Notes: generated by a model not told the origin, from the letters alone. Numbered from the stretch's first letter, positions 1 through 11,842 are shown. The stretch is DNA of 64,000 nucleotides from Sistotremastrum niveocremeum HHB9708 (GCA_001630475.1 KV419397.1:1061758-1125757); one strand, 5' to 3'. Numbers and translations: made by a program.

Positions 1-51
1 GAGTACGCTCTTCTACTCAATTATGTCGATATCTGATTGTTCTCTTTCCAG

Positions 52-716
52 GTCGGCGCAAAAGCGGCGTACGAAGATGTCGGTGTGATCACCATCACGA
101 TTAGGCCAGAATATAACCCGGGGAAGACGACAAGGGGTGAAGAAAATATCTCGGTTTTGCTCCCTCCCCAGTTTCGCTACAACCCTGAAGTCAAGGCTCT
201 GATCAAGACTTTTCGAACCGACCTGGCCCAGATCATCAGGCCTCATCTCACGTCGTTCCCCGCTCGCGCTCAATTCTCGGACGAATTTAAGGTGAGTAAC
301 GAATGTCTATGCTTCCTGGTCAATTCTGAACGCAATTTTAGAACTTTTGGCACATGGATTTAACTGACAAGAGGTCCAAGATCCGTACCTCCTTCCCCAA
401 CGGTCGCCTCCTCCTCGATCTCCCCAATCTCGCCGATTCGACCCCTGACGAAGAGTTCGACGAAACCTCTTCGCCGGTCAAGGGGGATGTCCCTCTCCCT
501 GCCGATGTCGCTCCCGTTCCCACTCCCGTCGTTCCCCCCGTCGCTACCGCTCCGTCCACTCCTCGTAGAGAGGCACGCGGTGTCGCACAGCCGCGTCATC
601 AGTCTCCCGTCCCGCCCTCGTCCGTTCCGTCGGTCTCGTCTTCGTCATCGTCCATACCTCGCACTCCTCAATCCCCTCGCGTTCGCGATGTGATGGACAT
701 CGCACGAAACCACTAG
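52..716 (+). CDS. 3' part of an unrecognised gene, two exons visible (partial)
   Basis: The window opens inside an intron whose acceptor (ctttccag) lies at 51. Coding runs 52-291, is interrupted by a 50-bp intron 292-341 (gtgagt...ttttag) and resumes 342-716, ending in TAG. Frame is kept across the junction, giving ...DEFKNFWHMDLTD.... The first part is a compact folded segment (TITIRPEYN, ISVLLPPQFR, DLAQIIRPHL); the last 100 residues are Pro/Ser/Val-rich and look disordered. I do not recognise the fold. From memory, proteins of this kind occur beside the acidic-tailed gene found downstream here in repeated mushroom elements, so it may be a passenger of a DNA transposon; that is inference. 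The 5' part lies outside the window. Confidence 0.6.
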
Positions 717-739
717 GGTTTTAAAGTCCGGTCACGACT

Positions 740-1230
740 GGACTTTTTCCGTTTTTGCCCATGACTGGCAACTGCCGGTCCGGTTGCCTGCCAAAATTTT
801 GGGCAACTGGCAACAGGACTGCAGTTGCGGTCCAGCAACCAGTTGCCAAAAAGACCAGTTGCCTGACCAGTCATGGCCACGACCTGAGGTCACAACTGGT
901 CTAAATCATTATTTTAATCAATTATATATTACTTTTAGGTCTTATTAGTGGTCATATAGTGGCTAGTAACACATAGGAACACTATATAATACAATATATG
1001 ATGAATATATGGCCATAAATACCCACTTGACACCCAAAATACCCAGGGTATGCCCTTTCCCAGGACCCCTAAGGGTCCTCAGTCACGACCACGGTTGCGA
1101 CTGGTCATGACTGCAGTTGCCAGTTGCCTGATTTTTAGAAATCCAGATGACCAGCAACTGCAGTCCAGTCACGACCCCACCACGACCTTCGGTTGCCCGC
1201 AGTCACGTGGACTGGACCTTCGAACTCTAG
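740..1230. repeat. Inverted CAGTTGC/GCAACTG motif block with AT-rich core
   Basis: Two GC-rich arms (about 740-905 and 1075-1220) are packed with short variants of CCAGTTGC, GCAACTGG, GGTCGTGACT and AGTCACGACC in both orientations. They flank an AT-rich core of about 170 bp (905-1050). Because the words and their reverse complements alternate, the arms can pair within and between themselves. Blocks like this are typical of subterminal or intergenic repeats of DNA transposons in mushroom genomes. No protein is encoded with any credibility. Confidence 0.7.
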
Positions 1231-1697
1231 AAACCACTTCCCCACTTCCCCTCCTCTCGCGCCCGTCTTCGTCCCTCGTCGAGGTCGTCGTGGCTATAAG
1301 ATGACTCAGACTCATACCGTTCTCTGGGTTTCCGGCTCTGAGGATGAAGACAATGCGGAACATGATGCTGAAGGCCAGCTCTGAGGTATTGGGTTATAGA
1401 GTAGGGTCGTTGAGTCCAAACCGCTGGCTCGTCTTGTTGTCTCCCGTCGTCTTGTCGCATTGCGTTGTTCTTGTTTTTTGTTGTTGAAGAGTTGTTGAAA
1501 TAGCTACTGGTAGCTATTCTAGTTAGTCTAATTGTTGTTTCCTGACTGTAGTCTGTAGTACTCTTGAAATGTAATGCAACTACAAGCTTTCGATGCGTGA
1601 GAATGAAAAACTTCAACATGCACGTGACTCATGCTTAGCGAATGTCAACATCTGCGCTTGTCACTCAGAGCAACGTGTCGTCTCACCTCTCAAACTC
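1231..1697. other. Spacer between repeat block and acidic-tailed gene
   Basis: A short open frame ends at 1383 with a Glu/Asp-rich tail (SEDEDNAEHDAEGQL). It could be a detached last exon of the gene upstream, separated from it by the inserted motif block. The remainder (1384-1697) is T-rich on the plus strand and shows no coding signal I trust; it probably holds the promoter and leader of the next gene. Confidence 0.3.
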
Positions 1698-3222
1698 ATG
1701 ACTGTCGCCGACATCACTGCAGCGTACCTCGCTCAAGTCCAAGCCAAGCAGCCCACCCGTCGATCCAAGCGTAGTGGTGGTGCCAACAACTTGAAGAAAG
1801 TCGATCGCAAAGCGCAAGCAGCTGCTCGTGCTGAAAAGTGGGAAAAAATCAAGGTCGACGTCGAAAAACTCCATATCGAACTTGACCAGAAGATTAGTGC
1901 TATGGCTCTCACTCACGGTCTCAAATTCAAGGCAATGCGATCTATCGTTCTACGACTCGGCGGTCACGTTTCGACAAGGCGCCGCTCAAATCGCTTCAAT
2001 GCTTTAAAGCATTGTCGTGCTCGAGTGATACCAGACGGTTTGTTCATTTTTTATCGTTTAATTTCACTGCTAACTATTCTAAAAGATCTCTCACCCGATG
2101 AGCGTGAACGTCAAGAGCGTCTCCAAGAAGTTGCATTGGATGCCGCCAACGCAAGCGAAGTGTCGAAAGAGGATATGGATCAGATGATCGTGCTTCTGAA
2201 TGAGCGGAGGGAGAACAAGATGAGGGGAAGTCGCTCAATTGAGAAGTGGCGGCACGCTGACGTTCGAGGGACTCTACGTCGAGTCGAAAGAGAGGTGAGT
2301 ACTTCAGTCTATCTCCGTCACTTACGATTAACTAAGTCGTTACAGCTGAACGCGATGGATCTACGTTGCGATTCGGCAACCATGATGATCAGCGTACGTA
2401 CGGGACTATCTCAACGTGGAGGGCCGGTCTACTACTGCCACGGTCGTATGAGGGACTATATCGAAACGGTCCTCGGTCTCAACTTTGAAGAGCTCTGTCT
2501 TCTGTTGGAAAACTGGTGCATATGTCAAGTCAAAGGTTCGTTCTCGTTTGTTATTGTACGCAGTTCACTAAGTTCTTATATTTTAGGTGTCGTCCAGAAT
2601 GCGAACGCTCGTAAAACGGCGCTCAAAGGTAAAATCACCTCCCTTGTTCGACAAGGTCTTAGTAAGTCATGCGGTCATTCATTCGATTTTTATCAATAAC
2701 GATTGAATAGGAGATATTACTAATGGAAAGTGTATGAGCATGGTATGGAAAGGGTACCGACAAAAGATGGAAGTCGAGAACGGAATAAGACTTGCAGGTT
2801 GGCCGTCCCACATCACTTTCAATCCCCACGACCTCTCCCCCTCCCAACTTCAACTCATCCACGACGGCCTCTCTGCCGATCCTCCCACTATCTACTGGGA
2901 GAAGATCTCACCGACTGAGATGGAGACCGCGGAGGCCGGCGTCAACGCGGATATCGCCTCGGGCAAGATCCCACCACGCAAGACTCGGGCGGACAAAGGA
3001 GTCGCACGTGGGCCTCGCAAGACGACGAAGCGTCGTAAGCTCGATGATGGGAAGGCGGCTAGTGGACGGGTTGAGGTGACTGGCAAGAAGAGGCGTCGTG
3101 AGGACGAGGACGACAGTGAGAGTGACGAGAGTGGAGAGGATGATGAGGACACGTCCGGGTCGTCGGATACGGAGTTGGAAGACACTGAGGCAGAGGATGA
3201 GGACGAGGAAGGGGATGAGTAG
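1698..3222 (+). CDS. Transposon-associated high-copy mushroom protein with acidic C-terminus
   Basis: Starts at MTVADITAAY (1698). Four short introns are visible, near 2039-2086, 2296-2345, 2535-2586 and 2660-2711; each has GT...AG ends and keeps frame. The protein begins with a basic, Ala/Lys-rich stretch, then a helical middle containing DLSPDERERQ, then a small module (GLSQRGGPVYY). It ends with a strongly basic KKRRR segment and a run of Asp/Glu. I know this arrangement as a very common repeated protein of Agaricomycetes, normally found in or beside DNA transposons; its biochemical role is unknown to me. A DNA-binding or chromatin role is plausible from the charge pattern only. The reading frame looks intact. 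Confidence 0.7.
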
Positions 3223-4653
3223 TCGTGGTCGTAGTCGTGGTATGTCGTCTGGTTCTGTCTCGTCTGTCCCACCATGTCTCTCCCCGTCCTTCCGTCGTCG
3301 TCGTCTTGCTGCGGCTGTTCGATCGCTCGTCCGCTCAAGGGGCGTTTTTTTTAATTCGTTGTTTCACGCGCTCTCGAGGTCTCTATTGTAGTAGTAGTAA
3401 GCTTGATAGTAGTTTACTACAATGCAATAGTCTTTTACTTATGTGAATAACACTGTGAAGTCAAGAAAGTAGCTAAGTGCGCTATACGACGAAACCGAAC
3501 GCAGATCACGTGCGCTTGTGGGTCCAATGTTTGATTCGGTCGATAGCGTATGTCAGCAGTAGCGTAGAATGAAAAACCAAACGGACCTCATAGCTCGATA
3601 GCGACGATCCGTAGCTACCCGGCAACCTATATATGTTGGGGGTTTGGTGAGGGGAGAGCGGGACGTCGTGCTCGTCGTCGCCGACGACGAGCACGCTAAG
3701 CGAACAATGGGCGGAAGCGGCGGGAAGTGGGCGGGAAGTGGAGCCGAGGGTCGAGAAGCGAGGGCGGCACGGTCTCGGCAGTGGCGCTAAAGGCGTCGAG
3801 GCATCAGGGTCCGATGGACTCAACGCCCGGCACGGAGTACAGCCGACGGCATGGAACGATGAGGTCGGTGACGTCGTTGAGGTCAGGAACAGGGACCGTA
3901 GAGGAAAAAGGAATATTATATTGAATATATCTAATGGATTTATCGAATTTTGAGGACTTAGAGGTTTTGAAATTTCATGGTATTCGCGGTATTAATCATG
4001 GTATAAGGTTACATACGCTATCCTATCTAATGTAGCCGAAAATCACGTCAGCTGATGGATCTTACTTCATAAGGGTACGTGGGTACAATAGGTGGTAAAC
4101 GCAGTTACAGTTACCTGACCAGCTCGCTGAGGCATGCGGTGAAGACGACAGTCTTTTGAGGGCTATGCAATCTTTCGTGTCAGACCATTTCCCCTGCGAA
4201 TGATACAGTTGATATCAAGTCTTTTAAGATAGAAACTGCTTCGACGAAGAGCGCAGATTGAGCTACGCTGCGAAGGACAGCCCAATACCCAGCACAGTGG
4301 AGGAGAAAAGGAGGTCGGGAGCTCCGGGTTCCGATCCCGATGGCTAGGCGTGATCGACAGGCGGGGAGGCGGGATTTGTTGATCGTTGTCCAATCTATTT
4401 ATTTACATGGCTACGAGACAAATCAGATTTGTATTCTTATAGGATGGCCATCGCGACTCTTGAAGAAAAGCTTTTGAAGTGCGATACATCGAAGGAGAAA
4501 AAATACAGATGATACAAGAGTAGCAGGAGGGCAGAAAATATTGGACCGGACACAAAATAGGACCTGACCAACGGTCGAGATGTGGAACAAAAAGCTACTT
4601 TTTCCAGAGCTTCATAATGAGTGTATCTCCGACTTCCGGATGAGAGTTGCGAT
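3223..4653. other. Gene-free stretch after the transposon-associated gene
   Basis: Begins with GT-rich simple sequence (tcgtggtcgtagtcgtgg, gtcgtcgtcgtct) and a GTA microrepeat near 3391, then unique sequence. Open frames here are short, overlap one another on both strands and lack splice-consistent partners. The right edge of the repeat-derived segment probably lies between 3,450 and 3,550, but I could not find its end repeats. Confidence 0.4.
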
Positions 4654-5419
4654 CTACTCGAAGAAGGTGACACTGCGACTTTCAGCGACTTCGGAGGGGT
4701 GAAGCTTCAGAAGACGCTCGAATTCGATTCGTCCAAGAATGCTGATAAGCCACGATTCGTTTTCAGAGACCCATTCGTAGTCTGGGAGTCCGACTTCCGT
4801 CCATCGGTTGGCTTGTCTCTTGGAATCATACCAGTGATCCTTTGATATGAGTACAAGGCCCGGACAGATGACCATCGTCAAGTAGATGAAATCTTGTATG
4901 GGACCAGAAGTAGTGCAAAATGAGGAGAAGGAGAATTGAGCAAACATGCTTCTCCATATCTCGCTGTTGGAGGTGTCGAGTAGGCCGGAGACGTCGTAGG
5001 GAATATAGATCTCGTCAGAGAAGCTGGACATCTCTCCAGTCTGGAATGACCGCATTGAATAATCCCTCCTCAAACACCGATGTTTTCCTGGCATCGGAGG
5101 CGGTACTTCGGAGGCCTGCCAGTGCCCGTCCCGTGAGAGTAGACGCCTGACGCAGTCCTCGTAGAACGGGATCGCCGACTGAAAGCGAACTCGCATGCGC
5201 TCAGGATTCGGCATTCCGCAAAATTTCCCACACCAGTACTGCAGATTTGACTCTAGCTGTGCAGGTCTAGTGAACAGCACTTCGTCACCCTGAGTCGCTG
5301 CCCTGAGATAATAGTGAGTCAATCGTCGGACAGTCAAACAAATCTGCCCTTACATATTCAATATGTATGCTGTGTGTCTTCTGAAGGGATGAGGACTGTG
5401 CTGTATGCAGGAGGCAGCT
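4654..5419 (-). CDS. CAPG-family orphan protein (copy 1)
   Basis: Reads leftward. Exon 5354-5419 joins exon 4654-5302 across a 51-bp intron (5303-5353, gtaagg...ctcag) with frame kept. The upstream start exon was not resolved (somewhere in 5420-5570). Family hallmarks appear in order: AYILNMAA, NPERMRVRFQSAIP, a hydrophobic IYIPYD strand, SGPIQDFIYLTMVICPG, then LPDYEWV and a helical end with HPSE. These line up with the copies at 10841, 46286, 53517 and 55094. No known domain, signal peptide or clear membrane span is seen; the central hydrophobic GPxQD...CPG segment is probably a buried helix. Function unknown. Confidence 0.6.
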
Positions 5420-5569
5420 CTGAGATATGGGCAGCTCTGAGTGGTGCAAATTCGATGACGGAGGCTCAAGGGGCGAAATAGGAATGGGGCGACGTGCGAG
5501 AGTCAGGAAGACGTCAATTAAACTCATGCCCTGCCGAGAAGTCTTATTACTGAACGTCGGTCTCAAGGT

Positions 5570-7489
5570 GGAGTTGACGATCTTGATTCCGATAACAGCC
5601 TCGTGTGCGTTATTCGCCGATCAGAACGCCTCGATAGACTGATAGATTTACAATCCGTTCCGGGTTACCCGATACCAAGCGAACAATAGAAAACACGCGT
5701 TTCAGGTCAGTCCCGTTGGCAGGGACATGGAAGTATCGGGTTGGATTTCTGGAGGAACGAGGGTACATACGTGGATTGTGCACGACTGGAGAAACAAGGC
5801 GAAAGCACTGTCACCGCCGACAATAACCTGGTTCACTTTCATGATCAGCGTTCGGCTCACCGGTGCGCTAGAGATACTAAATGGTTCACCCAGTGGCACG
5901 CATTTCTCTGATCTGGCAGGGGAAGGGTTCCTCTGCTTCGAGGGATAACCTCGGTCAACTCGTGGAACAATGAATCACCGGAACAAGGAGCTGTGAGAAC
6001 ATCGTTGGGTGAACGTGAAAGTAAGGGACGGGAGAGCGTGGGAGAATCGGTTTCCTCGGCGGGGTTTCCGATGTTCTGATTCGTATTGTTGGCGAAATTG
6101 AAATATTGTCACAGAAATATTACATTTTTTGAATCTCAAACTTAAAGAAAGAAATTGCTTTGGGTGCACCTCCACAGAATTTTTCACCAACGAGTCCATG
6201 ATGACAATGCCAGTCCTGCTGCTGCGCGAATATTGAAGTCTATATCAGAGAGGGCTGAAGGAGTCAGATGAAGTGCGAAAGACCAAGACTGCCCCAGAGA
6301 GTTGAGCTCATCTATGAGTAATAGTGAAGCAAGGATAGAGATAGGGATGAAATCGTCGGGGCCAGAAACGCATGTCGCACCCCCGCCTTCACCGAAGAGC
6401 CCCTGAAAATTCCGCTTTCTTCATCGGCGACGACAAGGCAGTGAAACATCATCCAGATCCAACGATAAACCATAAGCAAATGGATAAGAGTAACTGTAGT
6501 AATAACGATACCGTGTCGCGCAAAGCTGACCAGTCATCGATATTGAGGAGGGGTTCAGAGTTGGTCCGCATCAGATTTATAATCGCATCCCAGTCGAGCT
6601 AAGACGAAGAAGAGTCGGAATTAGATAGCAACACAATTTCGCCGCGAGTGATGCGCGAGTGGGAGAGGGCGTCCGAGAGCCTGGCTCTCGGCAGCTTCCT
6701 TGATGTCCGCTGTTCACCTGATTTGCTGTTGTTCCCTTGACGGAATAGGAGGCGAGCAAGTTAGTCAGGACTGAAGTTCTGGAGCACTGGAAGCCGTTTG
6801 GAAGATCGCCAGCATGGGATGTATATCCTCCAGACACCGTAAGTTTATTCTCTCGGGGTGGCTTCGCATGACGGGTTTTTTGAACGATACAAGATTTTGC
6901 TGGCAGGAAGGATTCGAGAAGTTTAGCAAGAAAGGAGACACAGAGGAGCGAAAAACACTTGGTCGATCATGTTCGAGACAAGTAAGTCAATGGCGCCTGT
7001 GTACGAAGTTGTTGAAGATCAAGAAAAAAATTCAGGTATACTCGTGTGGCGAACCTTGACTGTGGCACGAACCTTCAGGACTGAGAAGTCAGCGACGAGT
7101 CCACATCCTCCTCCCTCCCCACTGCGATTCGTGCATTCAGTGGATGTTGAGCATTCCCGCCGCAGCGCCACAGGCCAATCGAACTGCAGCCTTGGGCATG
7201 TCTTTCTGCATTCACGCGGGTCCACAAAGCCACCACCACCCATTCCTCTCTATACGCTGCCTTTCACGCATCCAGAGCAGCCACGATCGGTTCAATAGAC
7301 CGGAATCTGTATGTGTAAAGACATCCTCTGGGACAAAAGGTACATCCCATCCGGAATCTGCAGACGATTAGTATTCAACCGATCATCAGTCATCAAGATT
7401 ATCTCTTGCCCTAATACTAGTCTCTCGTGATCAGCTTTAAAAACATCAACTGTCGACATACGTTCGTCGGTGACGTCATATCACCAGAG
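5570..7489. other. Stretch with no supported gene
   Basis: Only short frames on both strands. An ATG at 6814 opens with MGCISS, which resembles a myristoylated G-alpha start, but nothing of the GTPase follows in any frame. Possible isolated splice signals occur near 6981-7035. I see no gene I would defend. Confidence 0.4.
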
Positions 7490-7697
7490 ATGGCCAGCGT
7501 AGAATGGATTCAGGACTATGAAGGTGAGGACTCGAGTATCGGGATATATAGAAGCAGCTAATCTGGCCCATAATGCAGATTTTGATCTGATCTTTATCCC
7601 AAAAGCGTTGATGCCTATCCGCAACCGCTCCATCCTACGATATCAAAGTACCGCCGTGTCCCGTTTCGCGACCAACGTATACCAAGTCAATTTATAG
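7490..7697 (+). pseudogene. Possible N-terminal remnant of the PK family
   Basis: A 34-bp exon (ATG at 7490, ending in phase 1 at 7523), a 55-bp intron (gtgagg...gcag) and a second exon to a stop at 7697 give a 51-residue frame containing EWIQDYED FDLIFIP. The short first exon ending in phase 1 and followed by a beta-strand-like segment is the same layout as the first junction of PK1-PK4. No kinase part follows. It may be a leftover 5' end of another copy, or chance. Confidence 0.25.
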
Positions 7698-7996
7698 GAG
7701 GACGAACAGCTTCAGACGGGAACGGCAGCTAAGTTGTGATGCATCGAAAGCGGCAAAAATCCTGAACCCACCGGATGTCTAGATTCAGTTCACTTGTCGT
7801 ATCTGTACATCGGCGAACTGACCAAGGTGATAGAAAGAGTATCCCATCCCGGGTATGATGACAAAGAAATGACCAGGTGTTCACCTAGATGAGTCGCCGG
7901 GAAAGGAGGGCGTTGCTTCAATAGACTACGCCGACTGAGGGGAAAAATGGGCCGCCTCGATGAATTGTCTAAGTCAATCAAAAGACTTCCCAGATA

Positions 7997-8392
7997 ATGA
8001 TGAAGGCTCACCTCATCCTCATTATCCTCTGCGGACCTCCATACGCCGCCATTAGAAGCTCTGGCACCATCCCGTCGATGACTCTCAGGTGCTACTACCC
8101 TTGCTCCTCGATAGCACCCTTCTCTGACGTGCTGAATACGCTTCGTAGGCCTAGTCCATTTGCTTGCCAGGTCATGGAAGAGGTGCGCGGCCCTTTCAAG
8201 CAGGAAGCCTTGCCGTTGCTTGTCGTCGTCAGAACAGGAGCAAGCAGGCAGATCGACTCAAGGGAGGGTGCAGCGTCCTTAGCCGTGGGGATTGATTTCA
8301 CGGTGAGGCCGGGGCACTTCCAAATTCTTCCAAATTCCATTTCTTGTCTCAGAGATCGATTAGTAGGTCAGAGCACATTGATGCAGGAATAA
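7997..8392 (+). CDS. Possible small secreted protein (hypothetical)
   Basis: An uninterrupted 131-codon frame opens with a classic signal-peptide shape: basic start (MMKAH), hydrophobic core (LILIILC) and a small-residue region (GPPYAA). The mature part has few cysteines (CYYPC, a FACQ site, one more near the end) and no domain I know. An antisense frame overlaps 8095-8340 and is less credible. Size and signal fit a small secreted protein, but composition alone cannot settle whether it is expressed. Confidence 0.3.
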   Translation: MMKAHLILIILCGPPYAAIRSSGTIPSMTLRCYYPCSSIAPFSDVLNTLRRPSPFACQVMEEVRGPFKQEALPLLVVVRTGASRQIDSREGAASLAVGIDFTVRPGHFQILPNSISCLRDRLVGQSTLMQE

Positions 8393-8701
8393 TGGGAGCG
8401 AAGACCGTCGACGCGCACTGCCATTTCCTGCCAGCAGGGGGCGGCTTCGGTTTCGGTTTCGGCTTTATCGACCGCTATCCGGGTATGCTTTTCCGACTCA
8501 ATGTGTCCATTTATTGACTGGTCTTGATTCCACAGGTGTTCATCCCGATAGAAGAGACTTTCCGGGGTTCAGATCAGGATCTTTATGAGTGAAAGTTGGC
8601 TAGCCTCGCGATTTCAGACTATCTTGAATCCTGGATTCGTAGCCGAACCCGAGCTCATATTTAAACCATTGCCGATGGAACCACTCGCTTCGTTTTCAGT
8701 C

Positions 8702-10444
8702 ATGCCCAAATTCACGCTGAACAGTCCGTCTCTGTTCAAGCCTAAATTTACTCAACACTCAACAATTTTACAGTTATCCAAGCCTTTTTTGACCTTCCTA
8801 CCCCTCCGCAAACAGTTCCTGACGAAATATCGCTCATCATAGTCATCGGTTTTGCGGGGGCCACTCCGGAAACGACAGTGCGACTCCCTCCAGCTCGTCT
8901 ACTGCCTACTTCCGATGGCACCCGATATGAAGCAGACTATGACAGAGAGTGCGGGCCACCACTGGAGCCCGCAGACCAGGTTGCGATCGTTATGTTTTGG
9001 ACGATAGACGGACAAGATTTTTATGAAGAGATGGTATATTTTGTTGCAGAACTGGTTGAGGAGGATGTGGGAGATTGTGAGCATCCTTTCCCCTCATGGA
9101 ACGTGAACTGGGATTGATTGGATCGAGGAGATGTCGACCTCATCTTCGAAAGCGAGACGAACGGTGCAATTCCGCCACTCATGCATGGACTCGGATTACA
9201 CAACGCAATAAGATCAGATTGGAGTCGCATCATGCTCAGAGTAGTTATGATGCCGTTCGAAGGTAGGATACTCCCTCCTGCAAGGACTTTGGCTGATCGC
9301 GCGATTGCTATAGAAGCGGATGATCTCACGGCGAAAATCAATTATAACCCGAACCCTCCGAATGACACACTGAGGCGATTGGGGACGTTCCAATTGGGAG
9401 AGGTACAGCAGCAGCCCGTACTTGTCAGGATCTTCTCTGCCGAACCTGTCACCGACCGGCATCGCAGAGTGGCGTTTAAAGACGTATGCTTTTACCTTCA
9501 CTCTTCGTGACCATTTCCGTTGATTGACCCACAACCGACAGAAAATTTCCACTCGAACAAGCACCTGGTTGAATATTGACCACCTGAATGTCTTGTCATA
9601 TGTGGGCTTCGCAATTGACCGACAAGTCCGGCTTTGTTACGGACTCACGGCGTCGGAACGGATGCCTTTGAGTAAATTTCTCGGTCAGGCCCGCACAATT
9701 CCTTTACCACTCAGCAGAGTACAACTTGTACGCCACCTCCCACTATTTCATGGAGATCTGAAAGCTTACTAGAAAGACAGGTTGAAGGCATCGCTCAGGG
9801 TTTGAAGCACCTCCATGATCACAACATCACACACGGCTCATTGCGAGAAGTGAGTTAACTCTTTATCTCTGTTACTGAATATGATTGATCTTATCTGCCT
9901 GCAGAACACTGTTCTGATTGACGAGTTTGGCATCCCGAAGTTATGTGATTACGACCTCGCCAGAGCTCTCCATCGCATCAGTGACACAGCTCACGGCCTT
10001 CAATGGACCAGATGGATGGCACCTGAGCTGCTTTACGATCTAAGAAGAAAGATGTGGAAAGTTGAACGTTCGGGAGAGCGAAATCCACTGAAGCGCCGAG
10101 TATTTGCTGTCTCAAAGGCCGGTGATATCTGGGCCCTCGGATGTATCGTATTCGTAAGTGATCCCAATGGTGACACTGTTCCCATACTCAGAGCTGAGCA
10201 ATTTCATTAGTTTATCTACTACGGGAAAAGGCCATATTATTCTATGAGGAACGCACAAGTGAGGGCCTCCTTAGAAAGCGGTGTCTTGCCCAGAGTTGAC
10301 GTGCCTGTGCGTTACCACGAAAGTATTGAGAGACTTATGGATATGTGCTGGAGTTTAAAGGTGTATCATCGACCTGATATCGACGAGGTTCTTGCCTGGG
10401 TCGAAGATGAACCCGACTCAGATGAGGAGTTGAGTGAGGAGTAG
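8702..10444 (+). CDS. PK1: pseudokinase with novel N-terminal domain, 468 aa
   Basis: Seven exons keep frame throughout: 8702-8723, 8774-9076, 9131-9483, 9542-9718, 9781-9849, 9905-10153, 10211-10444. A TGA in the genomic reading frame at 9115 falls inside intron 2. Residues 1 to about 220 form an unrecognised, probably beta-rich domain (MPKFTLNIIQAFF...). The kinase fold follows: LGTFQLGEV glycine-loop region, VLVRIF where VAIK is expected, DHLNVLSYVGF, LHDHNITHGS, CDYD at the DFG site, RWMAPE and GDIWALG. The HRD Asp is Ser, the catalytic-loop Lys is Arg and the beta-3 Lys is absent, so phosphotransfer is unlikely; a binding or scaffold role is inferred. It is flanked by CAPG genes and ends in an acidic tail (DEPDSDEELSEE). 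Confidence 0.8.
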
Positions 10445-10840
10445 CCGCGTCTATTACGCGTCAGCCGTGGGGCGTGCGCAGGGACGATTTTGTATGTGCC
10501 TTTGAGCTGTAGTTGTGTGAGTTGAACGTGTAACAGGCTAGTATTGATAGTAAGATGTATACGAGCGTCGTGAATGTACTAGGTAGTCCGAAAATTTCTC
10601 TCGCTGTTACAGTAATCGTTTGGATATATATACGAACACCAACTCGTGCGATGTCACAGATATTTATGCAAGAGATCGGCAGAATATCGCACATGAGTAC
10701 AGCGTCTCGACGAGTCATAGGTAAAATTCTGCAGAGTAGGAGTTGCTAGTGACTATTTACAAGGACGATTCCGGAACACGGACGTGAAGGAGAGCCAATG
10801 CCAAAGGCGTATCTGAACGGGCGGATTAAATTCTCCCACC
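10445..10840. other. Spacer between convergent PK1 and CAPG copy 2
   Basis: The two genes point toward each other, so this holds two 3' flanks. Nothing conserved with the 3' motif of PK2-PK4 was found apart from a weak ttttgtatgtgcc at about 10488. No gene seen. Confidence 0.4.
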
Positions 10841-11842
10841 TTAAGGAAGAGATCCAAAAGATAACAAGGATGAATCTTCTGCCCAAAACGGTTCCATATA
10901 GGACGAAGTCAAGGTGGGAATATAGAGTTGGACTTCTTGGCCGGCGAAGTCAAGGTCGGATACGGGCTGCATGATGGGAGGAAGATATAGCTGCACGGTA
11001 TGGCGCTTTGATTGACTCTCCGAAAGGAACTTCGCTCGTGTCTCGGGATTCTCCGCGTCCCAGAGATCTTTGATAATTTGTCCGACCGTACGAAGAGGAT
11101 ATACCTCCGTGCGTCGTTCACAGGATAGAGTAGAAGAGATTCTCGCCATTGGCGTGAACTGCTTCTGAAGTATGGGGGCCATTGCGGACTGATGATGATA
11201 AAGCCATACGCGGGGAGGGATACCCTCTTCGGAGACTTGTCGAAGAGACACTTCCCCTGGTGCTGAAGGGGGATAGTCGTATTCCCTGAGCGTAATCATA
11301 CCCGGAGCGCACGCCATGAAGATGCGCAGGATATCATGGATAGGAGTACGTCCAGATGTATAGTCCGAAAAGAATGACTGATTGAAGATGGCCTCGAGCT
11401 TTCTGAAAGCCGCTTTTCGAGAGATCTGTTGTCGGTAAATTTTGTAGAATATTGCTAGATCCCTGGGTAGGGAAAATATAACGAGCGAGTGCTCGTGACT
11501 GTCGTTGCCCGAGCTCTGGTCCAGACGCTCGATCGAGAAGAGGGCGTCCTTCGGGAGAGTGGCTGATCTCCTCCATCCGTATTGACCAACCAGACAGTCT
11601 ACGAGCGATAGGACGAATGGCGCAGCCCTATCCCAAGAAGGCTTTGCAAAAGCTGGGATAGAGCCAACTTTGCCAGCCCATTTCCGTGTATCGCTTTCGA
11701 AATAATACTGGCCTGAAAATGCTATCGATGCGGAAGGCCGAGGAGACCTGAGGGAGGAATGAGAGATGTGAAAACCAAAGTCCTAAGATACATACCGAGA
11801 GGTACTAGAGGTGCTGAAGCGTGGGCTGAATCGTGAAGACAT
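10841..11842 (-). CDS. CAPG-family orphan protein (copy 2), 317 aa
   Basis: ATG at 11842 opens a 47-bp exon (MSSRFSPRFSTSSTS). A 48-bp intron 11748-11795 (gtatgt...ccctcag) follows, then one long exon to a stop at 10841; frame is kept. Signature segments are HDILRIFMACAPG, EGIPPRVWLYHH and a helical tail, matching the other copies. This copy is longer than its relatives, with about 80 extra C-terminal residues containing VQLYLPP and VQLYIPT, a possible internal repeat. The N-terminus is Ser/Arg/Phe-rich and probably disordered. No catalytic motif is seen. Function unknown. Confidence 0.7.

Noticed and set aside
2892-3338. 148-codon antisense frame rich in serine
   Set aside because: It is the shadow of the acidic tail of the transposon-associated gene read on the other strand.
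6814-7059. MGCISS start resembling a heterotrimeric G-protein alpha subunit
   Set aside because: No GTPase motifs (GxGxxGKS, DxxGQ, NKxD) follow in any frame within 1 kb; the six-residue match is chance.
8397-8583. Small two-exon frame with FGFGFGF repeats
   Set aside because: The repeat comes from a TTCGG microrepeat, the product is under 50 residues and no related gene is known to me.
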